From contig JAGHTV010000255.1 of assembly GCA_018065165.1 (NCBI GenBank), positions 1 through 6,173 of the forward strand: 6,173 bases of DNA, given 5' to 3'. Source of the stretch: Candidatus Sodaliphilus fimicaballi (GTDB lineage: Bacteria > Bacteroidota > Bacteroidia > Bacteroidales > Muribaculaceae). The notes beneath the pieces are model-generated. The model did not search any database and was not told the origin of the DNA. It saw nothing but the letters and a program-made list of their open reading frames with translations. The position numbers were made by a program, and so were the translations under genes. Each line of letters begins with the position of its first letter. Position 1 is the stretch's first letter. Below are positions 1 to 4,743 of this stretch, one piece after another.

Positions 1-237
1 ATTTATAATTTTCAGTACATATTTATCGATTTTAATTCTATCGAAATAGTAGCCTGTAATTACAAAGAAAAAGGGTACAGCAAAGCGTGAGAATGCATTC
101 AATAGAGTACAGACAGTTTGATTGTCACCAAATGCATGATCTGTCGTATGAAGACAAACTACAAAGAATGCAGCTACTAGCCGCATAATATCTAACGTAT
201 TGTTGCGTTCTGTGGATACAGAATTTGGTTGTTTCAT
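1..237 (-). CDS. Acyltransferase family 3 membrane protein, N-terminal part (3' end beyond window)
   Basis: The reading frame starts at ATG 237 and stays open for 79 codons to the window edge, so the stop is not visible. The first ten residues are polar. They are followed by RNNTLDIMRLVAAFFVVCLH at residues 11-30, the typical opening of the Acyl_transf_3 family: an Arg-Asn pair, Leu-Asp, an Arg inside the first membrane helix, and a His (H30) at its end that is generally conserved and thought to act in acyl transfer. A second hydrophobic stretch with the hallmark P-F-F-F-V-I-T-G-Y lies at residues 55-63. Members are integral membrane proteins of roughly 330-380 residues with about ten helices that move acetyl or other acyl groups onto surface sugars or other exported molecules. 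The acceptor cannot be told from this fragment. The preceding gene ends 49 bases upstream. Its low G+C matches the polysaccharide genes at the other end of the window better than the redox genes between. Confidence 0.88.
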   Translation of the reverse strand, partial: MKQPNSVSTERNNTLDIMRLVAAFFVVCLHTTDHAFGDNQTVCTLLNAFSRFAVPFFFVITGYYFDRIKIDKYVLKIIN

Positions 238-249
238 GTAGTACAATGA

Positions 250-273
250 ATTTGGGAGAACATTCTTCCAAAT
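250..273. repeat. 24-base imperfect palindrome in the gap before the acyltransferase gene
   Basis: The outer arms ATTTGG (250-255) and CCAAAT (268-273) are perfect reverse complements. The inner arms AGAA (257-260) and TTCT (263-266) are also complementary. The only exceptions are the pair 256/267 and the two central bases 261-262. It fills the middle of the 49-base gap between the PH-domain gene and the acyltransferase gene and ends 12 bases before the acyltransferase ATG. As transcribed there is no U-run after it, so it does not look like an intrinsic terminator. It could be an operator for a dimeric regulator or an mRNA leader hairpin. The symmetry is seen; the function is inferred. Confidence 0.5.
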
Positions 274-286
274 GAATCAAGTGATA

Positions 287-673
287 TTATAACTTCGCGA
301 TTGTCGTGATTTTGTTGATGAAGTCGTCTTGGTTGCGGGGTGAGATATACACAACTTTGCCGTTGCCGTAATGAATGGCGAGGCGCTTGAGTGACGATGC
401 TGGTGCACTTATCATGCATCGGCTTGGTTCCACCTTGGTAATGGTGGTGATGTCAATATCCTGATGAAACCACAAGGTGTATATCTTGAGGGTTGAGCCG
501 TCAATGACATACTTGATGCAAAATAGCAACGACAGTGTCATGGTCATAACTGCCAGCATTATGGCGATAAACATAAAGTCCCCATCGTACAATGCTGGAA
601 AGACGGGAACCAAGAATGCCAATGCGATTATTGAAACGAGCGTTATGCTCACACGACTGCGATATGTATTCAT
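287..673 (-). CDS. Small membrane protein with bacterial PH domain (DUF1200/bPH_4-like)
   Basis: The 128-residue protein has two hydrophobic segments near the N-terminus (about residues 8-28 and 33-53) joined by a very short acidic turn (YDGDF). The rest is a soluble domain of about 75 residues: YVIDGSTLKIYTLWF, then DIDITTITKVEPSR, and finally an aliphatic strand and the ending ISPRNQDDFINKI. The strand order, the early I-x-x-I-x-x-V-x-P motif and the closing 'I-S-P-x-x-x-x-x-F-I' are characteristic of the bacterial PH-domain family formerly called DUF1200, found in many Bacteroidetes and Firmicutes as two-helix membrane proteins. No enzyme residues are evident, and the cellular role of the family is not established. 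It starts 12 bases after the nitroreductase stop, so co-transcription with that gene is likely. The ATG at 673 is the only sensible start, as it places the first helix near the N-terminus. Confidence 0.8.
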   Translation of the reverse strand: MNTYRSRVSITLVSIIALAFLVPVFPALYDGDFMFIAIMLAVMTMTLSLLFCIKYVIDGSTLKIYTLWFHQDIDITTITKVEPSRCMISAPASSLKRLAIHYGNGKVVYISPRNQDDFINKITTIAKL

Positions 674-685
674 GACCAGGAGTGT

Positions 686-1210
686 TTATTTTACCCAAAC
701 AACATAATTCTCCTTGCGTGGAGGCTGCGGCTTTAAGGCGTCGGGGGCTGCATAGCCAATGATGCAGTTTCCTATACCTTCATACTCATCGGTGACGCCA
801 AGCTCGCACAACAGTTGCTTGAACTCCTCCTGCTCAAAGGTCTCCTTGGCACGGTGTATCCAGCATGAGCCCAATCCCAAGCTGTGTGCTGCGAGCATAA
901 GGTTTTCCATTACTACCGAACCATCATAGACGCGGGTGCGCACATCTTTCTTGGCAAGCACAACAAGCACAACAGGCGCTCCATAGAAGGGGTCTGATTT
1001 TGCACCGAGTATCTCGGCATTGATCTCGCTCAAGCGGTCGCGCAATTGTTTGTTGGTTACTGCCAGGATGATGGGCGATTGCATGTTTCGCCCTGTAGGA
1101 GCATAGGTGCCAGCTTTGACAATTTCCTCGATAAGCTCGGTTGCAACAGGCTTGTCAAGATACTTTTTTACACTGCGGCGTGTAATGATGTCGTTGATTG
1201 TAGTGTTCAT
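686..1210 (-). CDS. Nitroreductase family protein (FMN-dependent, single-domain)
   Basis: The 174-residue protein has the usual length of small nitroreductase-fold enzymes, which are FMN-binding homodimers that pass electrons from NAD(P)H to nitro compounds, quinones or other acceptors. The N-terminal FMN phosphate motif is RRSVKKY (residues 11-17, with Lys where many members have the second Arg). The second flavin motif is APTGRNMQSP (37-46). The C-terminal half has DGSVVMENLMLAAHSLGLGSCW (start about 96), the helix that packs across the dimer, and IGYAAPDALKPQPPRK (from 151), the family's G-Y-x-x-P-x-x-x-K/P-x-P-x-R-K ending. All expected flavin contacts are present, so it should be active; the natural substrate is unknown. 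It is preceded by a 96-base gap with an inverted repeat and a promoter-like box, and followed after 12 bases by the PH-domain gene. It may therefore head a separate unit from the TM1586-type gene upstream. Confidence 0.93.
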   Translation of the reverse strand: MNTTINDIITRRSVKKYLDKPVATELIEEIVKAGTYAPTGRNMQSPIILAVTNKQLRDRLSEINAEILGAKSDPFYGAPVVLVVLAKKDVRTRVYDGSVVMENLMLAAHSLGLGSCWIHRAKETFEQEEFKQLLCELGVTDEYEGIGNCIIGYAAPDALKPQPPRKENYVVWVK

Positions 1211-1229
1211 ATCTTTTATTTCGTTTACA

Positions 1230-1237
1230 CAAAGGTA
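1230..1237 (-). promoter_or_regulatory. Bacteroidetes-type -7 promoter box ahead of the nitroreductase gene
   Basis: Read on the minus strand the bases are TACCTTTG, a full match to the Bacteroidetes -7 consensus TAnnTTTG. If used, transcription would begin near position 1226, giving a short AT-rich leader of about 16 bases before ATG 1210. A clear -33 TTTG at the usual distance of about 19-21 bases is absent. The nearest candidate, the TTG at 1256-1254, leaves only 16 bases. The position in the longest gap of the redox cluster supports the call, but a short motif like this can occur by chance. Confidence 0.45.
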
Positions 1238-1253
1238 CTATTTTCCCAGCCAT

Positions 1254-1289
1254 CAATAATTACCGCTAAAATAAAAAACGGTTTTATTG
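1254..1289. repeat. Inverted repeat (hairpin candidate) between the two nitroreductase genes
   Basis: The arms CAATAA (1254-1259) and TTATTG (1284-1289) are exact reverse complements, as are the inner arms ACCG (1262-1265) and CGGT (1279-1282). They are separated by a small asymmetric bulge and a 13-base A-rich (as transcribed, U-rich) loop. An alternative fold pairs AATAAAA (1270-1276) with TTTTATT (1282-1288). It lies 18 bases after the stop of the TM1586-type gene and before the promoter-like box. The transcript after the hairpin lacks a U-run, so it is at best a weak or factor-assisted terminator; it could also protect the 3' end of the upstream message. Confidence 0.4.
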
Positions 1290-1306
1290 TTGCGATTTTT
1301 GTCAGT

Positions 1307-1996
1307 TTATTCCCATACGAAGTTGTCGGCACCGGCTCCTATCTCGAAGTGCAGCTTGACGATGCCTAGGTCCATCTGGGTGTAGCCTACCATCGAGAAT
1401 TGGCGTTTGGCTCTAACGGTGTGTTTGCCGTTGACTATGCCCAGATATTCGAGATAGAACTTCTGCTGATTGACAGCGGTGGGTGCCTTGAGTGCCGCTT
1501 TTACGCCCTCGACAAACCACGCTGGGGTGCTGTCGCTGGCGTTGCTCACATCGTTAACCGACTTGCGCTTGAGGTTGCGGCCGGGATCGTTGGGATATCC
1601 TAGTGCTATCATACATGCGATTTTCTCGCTTGACTCAAGGGTGTAGGTGCCCTTTACCTTGCGGTAAGAGAGTCCGGCCCAGCATGTGCCTAGGCCCAGT
1701 TGCTGTGCCAGTAGTACGAGCTGCTCGCCGTAGTAGCCTATGCGTTCGTCAAGGTCGTCGGCCTTGGTGCCTGCCATGACGATGTAGTTCTCAACGCCCG
1801 AGAACTGACCGTAGGCCATGAGTCCGCTGAACCCCTTGGGCTCGTTGAGCACCAGCTGTATGTGCAGGTTGCCTTCACGATTACACTCGTCAATCTTGTC
1901 CTGTAAGGTGTTGACGATGTCCTCACTCAAAGGATTGCTCACATAGTGACGCACACTGTGGCGTGCATCAATTGCTTCAAGTATTGTCATCATCAT
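1307..1996 (-). CDS. TM1586-type nitroreductase family protein
   Basis: From ATG 1996 the protein has 229 residues, longer than single-domain nitroreductases, which fits the putative TM1586-type nitroreductase family. Visible motifs are ARHSVRHY (11-18, FMN phosphate site), GYYGEQLVLLAQQLGLGTCWAG (starting at 87), IALGYP (130-135), and APTAVNQQKFYLEY (from 171), which resembles the 'AP-T/S-x-x-N-x-Q' flavin motif normally near residue 40. The ending MDLGIVKLHFEIGAG (from 208) resembles the dimer-crossing helix again. The two halves therefore look like parts of a fused dimer. The start was chosen because ATG 1996 overlaps the stop of the flavin reductase gene as ATGA and has GGAAAGG (2010-2004) seven bases before it. 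A TTG at 2014 in the same frame would add six residues (MWKGVE) and is less likely. An FMN-dependent reductase role is likely; the substrate is unknown. Confidence 0.88.
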   Translation of the reverse strand: MMMTILEAIDARHSVRHYVSNPLSEDIVNTLQDKIDECNREGNLHIQLVLNEPKGFSGLMAYGQFSGVENYIVMAGTKADDLDERIGYYGEQLVLLAQQLGLGTCWAGLSYRKVKGTYTLESSEKIACMIALGYPNDPGRNLKRKSVNDVSNASDSTPAWFVEGVKAALKAPTAVNQQKFYLEYLGIVNGKHTVRAKRQFSMVGYTQMDLGIVKLHFEIGAGADNFVWE

Positions 1997-2559
1997 TTCA
2001 ACGCCTTTCCACAAGCAAACGCGTCACCCACAACCTTGCCCATAGTTATGTACTTGTGGTTGACAGGCTCGTAAGAGATGAGGTTCATTTTCTCAACATC
2101 GGGCAGACCTGCCTCGTTGAGGTAACCCTCATCGCACAGGATGTTTACAACCTCGGCAACGAGGTAGTAGCCAGTCTCGCTTTCATCAATTTTCTCCTTG
2201 ATGCGACACTCCAGTGTCATGGGGAACTGTTTGAACAGAGGGGCGTTGACATTGGGTGCCTTCTCGCTTGTCCAGCCAGTCTTGGTCATCTTCTCGGGGT
2301 CGTTGTTTGCACTAACTATGCCCACAAAGTCGCTGGCTACCATAGTGTCGGCTGTAGCAAAAGCTACAGTAAACTCTCCATTGTTATGTGCGAGGTTGTC
2401 GGTAGTGGCGTGGCTACCCATGCTTATCATGATTTCGTGCATGTCCCATTGGCCACCCCATGCTGCGTTCATTGCGTTGGGTACACCGGCTGCATTGTAA
2501 GTGCCTATGATGAGTACTGGTTGTGGAAGCATCCACGGCTTTGATCCAAATGATTTCAT
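1993..2559 (-). CDS. Flavin reductase family protein (flavoredoxin-like)
   Basis: The 188-residue protein is a one-domain FMN-binding split-barrel of the flavin reductase-like family, close in pattern to flavoredoxins. The N-terminus runs P-Q-P-V-L-I-I-G-T-Y (12-21), then the flavin-binding loop VPNAMNAAWGGQ (26-37), ISMGSHATTDNLAHNNGEFTV (from 45), and ASDFVGIVSANNDPEKMTKTGW (75-96), which corresponds to the family's S-x-D-F/Y-V-G-x-x-S-G-x-x-x-D-K segment. It closes with NHKYITMGKVVGDAFACGK (from 167). Such proteins bind FMN and shuttle electrons in the cytoplasm; flavoredoxin was described from a sulfate reducer, but the partner here is unknown. The stop codon TGA overlaps the start of the TM1586-type gene by four bases, so the two are translationally coupled and may work together. 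The gene begins 28 bases after the DUF2461 stop. Confidence 0.92.
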   Translation of the reverse strand: MKSFGSKPWMLPQPVLIIGTYNAAGVPNAMNAAWGGQWDMHEIMISMGSHATTDNLAHNNGEFTVAFATADTMVASDFVGIVSANNDPEKMTKTGWTSEKAPNVNAPLFKQFPMTLECRIKEKIDESETGYYLVAEVVNILCDEGYLNEAGLPDVEKMNLISYEPVNHKYITMGKVVGDAFACGKALK

Positions 2560-2562
2560 ATT

Positions 2563-2575
2563 TTATACAGTATAA
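2563..2575. repeat. 13-base palindrome just before the flavin reductase start
   Basis: TTATAC (2563-2568) and GTATAA (2570-2575) are perfect reverse complements about a single central base. It occupies nearly half of the 28-base gap between the DUF2461 stop and the flavin reductase ATG and ends three bases before that ATG. It could be an operator overlapping the translation start region, but it is entirely AT-rich at its ends and such symmetry is easy to obtain by chance. Confidence 0.3.
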
Positions 2576-2587
2576 TAAGTGATGTTA

Positions 2588-3259
2588 TTAGTCGTCAATG
2601 TCGTTGGCATACTCAACGCAGTTGTTGAGCAGCTCGTTAAACTCGTAACAATGCTTGAGGTGGGAGATAGCGTTCTTAATCAAGTCCTTGCTGAGCACTT
2701 CCTTCTCGGTCAGTGACTTGTACACCTCATAACTTTTAAGGCGATAGTACTCGCTGTGCGGGTCGTTCTCGTCATATCCCTTAGGCATACGCTTTAGGGC
2801 ACCATCCCAGTTGAGGTGGAAATCGTTGCCACACGACTGTACTGCCTTGTGAAACCCTTCAGGGTCGAGCATGATGTGTTCACGCACGCTCTGCAGCACC
2901 TCCTTGGTGGGATTGTAAAGCCCACCGCACACAAAGTACAGGTCGCTCACAGGCTCGAAGTGGATATAATAGCCTGCCATGCCCGACTTCTTGCCTCGCG
3001 GGCATACATACACGCCGTGCCAGTCCTTGTAGGGACGTTTATCGGCCGAGAACCTGATGTCGCGGTTAATGCGATAGGTACAATCCTTCACTTGCAGGTT
3101 CTTGCATCGTGGGTCAAACTCGGCTATGCCACTGATGAACTCCTCGGCAAAGGCCGCGAGTTTCTTCTTAGACATCTCATATTCGTCGCGATGAGCGTCA
3201 AACCAGGGTTTGTTATTGTTATGCGCAAGTCGCAGATAAAAGTCCAGTAATTCTTTCAT
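2588..3259 (-). CDS. DUF2461 domain-containing protein
   Basis: The 223 residues cover the complete DUF2461 (TIGR02453-type) family, whose usual length is about 210-230. Characteristic stretches are in order: a start on a helix followed by NNNKPWFDAHRDEYE (14-28); CTYRINRDIRFSADKRPYK (60-78), the signature segment with Arg-Asp-Ile-Arg-Phe and Lys-x-Pro-Tyr-Lys; GMAGYYIHFEP (93-103); GGLYNP (112-117); and KRMPKGYDENDP (156-167) followed by LKSYEVYKSL (174-183). The function of the family is not established; the conserved basic and aromatic residues suggest ligand or nucleic-acid contact, but that is speculation. It has no membrane segment or signal peptide and should be cytoplasmic. It begins 33 bases after the cupin gene and precedes the flavin reductase gene by 28 bases. 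It could be the first gene of the redox group or simply be read through from the polysaccharide operon. Confidence 0.93.
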   Translation of the reverse strand: MKELLDFYLRLAHNNNKPWFDAHRDEYEMSKKKLAAFAEEFISGIAEFDPRCKNLQVKDCTYRINRDIRFSADKRPYKDWHGVYVCPRGKKSGMAGYYIHFEPVSDLYFVCGGLYNPTKEVLQSVREHIMLDPEGFHKAVQSCGNDFHLNWDGALKRMPKGYDENDPHSEYYRLKSYEVYKSLTEKEVLSKDLIKNAISHLKHCYEFNELLNNCVEYANDIDD

Positions 3260-3292
3260 ACTTAAAACATTATTTCAAATAGTAGAGAAGTG

Positions 3293-3730
3293 TCATCTCA
3301 AACAGTTAAGAGGTGCATATGGCCCATCCTTCGCTTCAAATATTGTACTATTCTCATGCACTACTACGTTATGCCACGCACCAGCAGGAACTTGGATGCC
3401 ATAACAGCCCTCAATCGGGCATAACTTTACGCGGTTACACTCGGTGAGGTTATATATTGCATCACCCTCGCGAGCTGTAACACAACTGTCATTTTGTGTT
3501 TCTTCATAGAAAACAATCTCCAAACATCCATGTAGGCAGATGGTTGTCTCACTAGTATTGCTGTGACGGTGAATGGGAACTTGTGTTCCGGGAAGTAGTG
3601 CATTGAGCATACGCTGACTTAGGTCGTCACAGGAATTTCGCAAATCGTATGCCATACGCAAACGCTCGCCACCATCAGCCTGGCGATATAAAGTTTCTAG
3701 CAATTGAGTGTTAATCTTGAGTATGTTCAT
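3293..3730 (-). CDS. wbuC: WbuC-family cupin metalloprotein
   Basis: The 145-residue protein has a complete cupin metal site. Motif 1 fits G(X)5HXH(X)4E(X)6G exactly with G48, H54, H56, E61 and G68. Motif 2 fits G(X)6PXG(X)2H with G108, P115, G117 and H120. The N-terminal R-N pair (31-32) and the ending FEAKDGPYAPL (131-141) are typical of the WbuC family. Proteins of this family are encoded in many O-antigen and capsule clusters of Gram-negative bacteria, often close to the WbuB glycosyltransferase, but their reaction is not established. Here it follows the epimerase by 76 bases and is the last recognisable gene of the polysaccharide operon. The gap upstream contains no clear promoter box, so it is probably read from upstream. 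No signal peptide is visible. The family call is firm; use of the enterobacterial symbol is by homology only. Confidence 0.87.
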   Translation of the reverse strand: MNILKINTQLLETLYRQADGGERLRMAYDLRNSCDDLSQRMLNALLPGTQVPIHRHSNTSETTICLHGCLEIVFYEETQNDSCVTAREGDAIYNLTECNRVKLCPIEGCYGIQVPAGAWHNVVVHENSTIFEAKDGPYAPLNCLR

Positions 3731-3806
3731 AGTAACGTGTGAAATTAGGGTGTTTGTGGTTTTTTGTTATAGACTCGTAAATATATATGATATTATCAGG
3801 ACTTTT
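3731..3806. other. 76-base AT-rich gap between epimerase and cupin genes
   Basis: This is the longest gap among the polysaccharide genes. It holds an 11-base palindrome TGATATTATCA (3788-3798), an alternating AT run (3781-3788), and an A-run as transcribed (3765-3760). I see no TAnnTTTG box and no GC-rich hairpin with a U-run, so neither a promoter nor a terminator can be claimed. Confidence 0.4.
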
Positions 3807-4703
3807 CTATATTTTGTAGTTAGTTATCACATCCGTGGGAATCCATCCTAACTCGTGGCAGGCCTTTTGGTTGCTAAATGTAAGAGTTTTGGTCATTTTA
3901 TTCAGCTTATAACTGTTGAAAAGCACTTTATTACCTAAAAGGTCTCCTACTTTGGCCATGGACCATGCTACCCAATACGGAATGCTTATTGGTTTGTTCT
4001 TGCCCAATTGCCGTGCTATAGAAATAGATAGTTCGCCAAATGTAATGTGCCGTGTGTCGCATACATTGTAAGTACCGCCTTTATTGACTATTAGCGGTAT
4101 GATGTGCCCTATGTCGTCGGCCATTAATAGGCTTTTGTTCGCCTTGCCACCTGCGATATTGACATAATACCCGCTATGTATTCCGTTCACCATCGCCCCT
4201 AAGTTCCCAGAGGCATTTTTCCCTGCCATGAGTGATGGGCGCAATATTCCTAGCACAACATTGTGTTCGTTGCACCATTGGGTTAAATACTGTTCGGCTA
4301 AAATTTTGCTTTTAGCATATGCTGTTTTGCCATTTAGTGGATGCTCTTCGGTAATTTTTTCTCCACTTTCGCATCCATACACGGCTACTGTACTGATGAA
4401 GATAAATGCTTCAGGAACGCCAATCTTTTCAAGTGCTTTACATAGGTTGATCGTGCCTTGATAGTTAACATCATAGAACGCTTGTTCCTCGGCATTATTG
4501 TCAACCATGATGTGTGATTTCCCTGCAGCATGCAGTACTATGTCGTATCGTTGCTTAAACTCGGGTACCGATGAAGATAGGTCCACATTAACAGTGTTGC
4601 TTGCACTGATACCACAGGTTTCAACCACATATCTCGTTTCCAAGATAGGCATTATATTATAACCCAAAAATCCAGTTCCTCCTGTAAACAAAAGTTTATC
4701 CAT
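3807..4703 (-). CDS. NAD-dependent epimerase/dehydratase family protein (extended SDR)
   Basis: The 298-residue protein is a cytoplasmic nucleotide-sugar-modifying enzyme of the extended short-chain dehydrogenase type. The Rossmann motif TGGTGFLG is at residues 7-14. An acidic D41 follows the second strand, then VLHAAGKSH (56-64), DVNYQGTINLCKAL (78-91), the catalytic Ser/Thr region ISTVAVYG (103-110), and the catalytic YAKSK (Y129, K133). LRPSLMAGKNASGNLGAM (154-171) and TYNVCDTRHITFGEL (211-225) form the sugar-binding side. Likely reactions are 4-epimerisation or 4-keto reduction of a UDP- or GDP-sugar; in Bacteroidetes similar proteins next to glycosyltransferases often make 6-deoxy-amino-sugars, but the exact product cannot be read from the sequence. 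The length is slightly short for epimerases (usually 310-340), which fits a reductase better. The gene begins 40 bases after the glycosyltransferase stop with an AT-rich leader and no Shine-Dalgarno. Confidence 0.9.
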   Translation of the reverse strand: MDKLLFTGGTGFLGYNIMPILETRYVVETCGISASNTVNVDLSSSVPEFKQRYDIVLHAAGKSHIMVDNNAEEQAFYDVNYQGTINLCKALEKIGVPEAFIFISTVAVYGCESGEKITEEHPLNGKTAYAKSKILAEQYLTQWCNEHNVVLGILRPSLMAGKNASGNLGAMVNGIHSGYYVNIAGGKANKSLLMADDIGHIIPLIVNKGGTYNVCDTRHITFGELSISIARQLGKNKPISIPYWVAWSMAKVGDLLGNKVLFNSYKLNKMTKTLTFSNQKACHELGWIPTDVITNYKI

Positions 4704-4743
4704 AATTAAACTTATGAAAACGAATCCGTCTTGTCATTAGTGG

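Noticed and set aside
269..276. TTCATTTG as a -7 box for the acyltransferase gene
   Set aside because: It has one mismatch to the consensus in the important second position, no -33 partner at the right distance, and it overlaps the palindrome.
1046..1369. Plus-strand open frame of 107 codons running across the nitroreductase gap
   Set aside because: It overlaps conserved coding sequence at both ends, shows no domain, and the part inside the gap coincides with the inverted repeat and promoter-like box.
1997..2014. TTG start at 2014 giving a six-residue longer TM1586-type protein
   Set aside because: ATG 1996 has the ATGA overlap and a GGAAAGG seven bases before it, and the family motif begins soon after; the extra residues add nothing recognisable.
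1963..2544. Long open frame of 193 codons on the plus strand
   Set aside because: It lies opposite the flavin reductase gene and the start of the TM1586-type gene, both with clear family motifs. Its translation is rich in Cys, His and Val with no recognisable domain, as expected of an antisense shadow.
2816..3250. Plus-strand open frame of 144 codons
   Set aside because: It is fully antisense to the DUF2461 gene, whose conserved motifs are intact, and it matches no family I recognise.
3276..3284. Promoter-like TACTATTTG before the DUF2461 gene
   Set aside because: The spacing inside the box is one base too long for TAnnTTTG, and the only TTTG upstream (3302-3299) is 14 bases away, too close for a -33 element.
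3731..3806. Intrinsic terminator or promoter between epimerase and cupin genes
   Set aside because: There is a six-base T-run only on the plus strand (A-run in the message), no GC-rich stem before a U-run, and no TAnnTTTG box.
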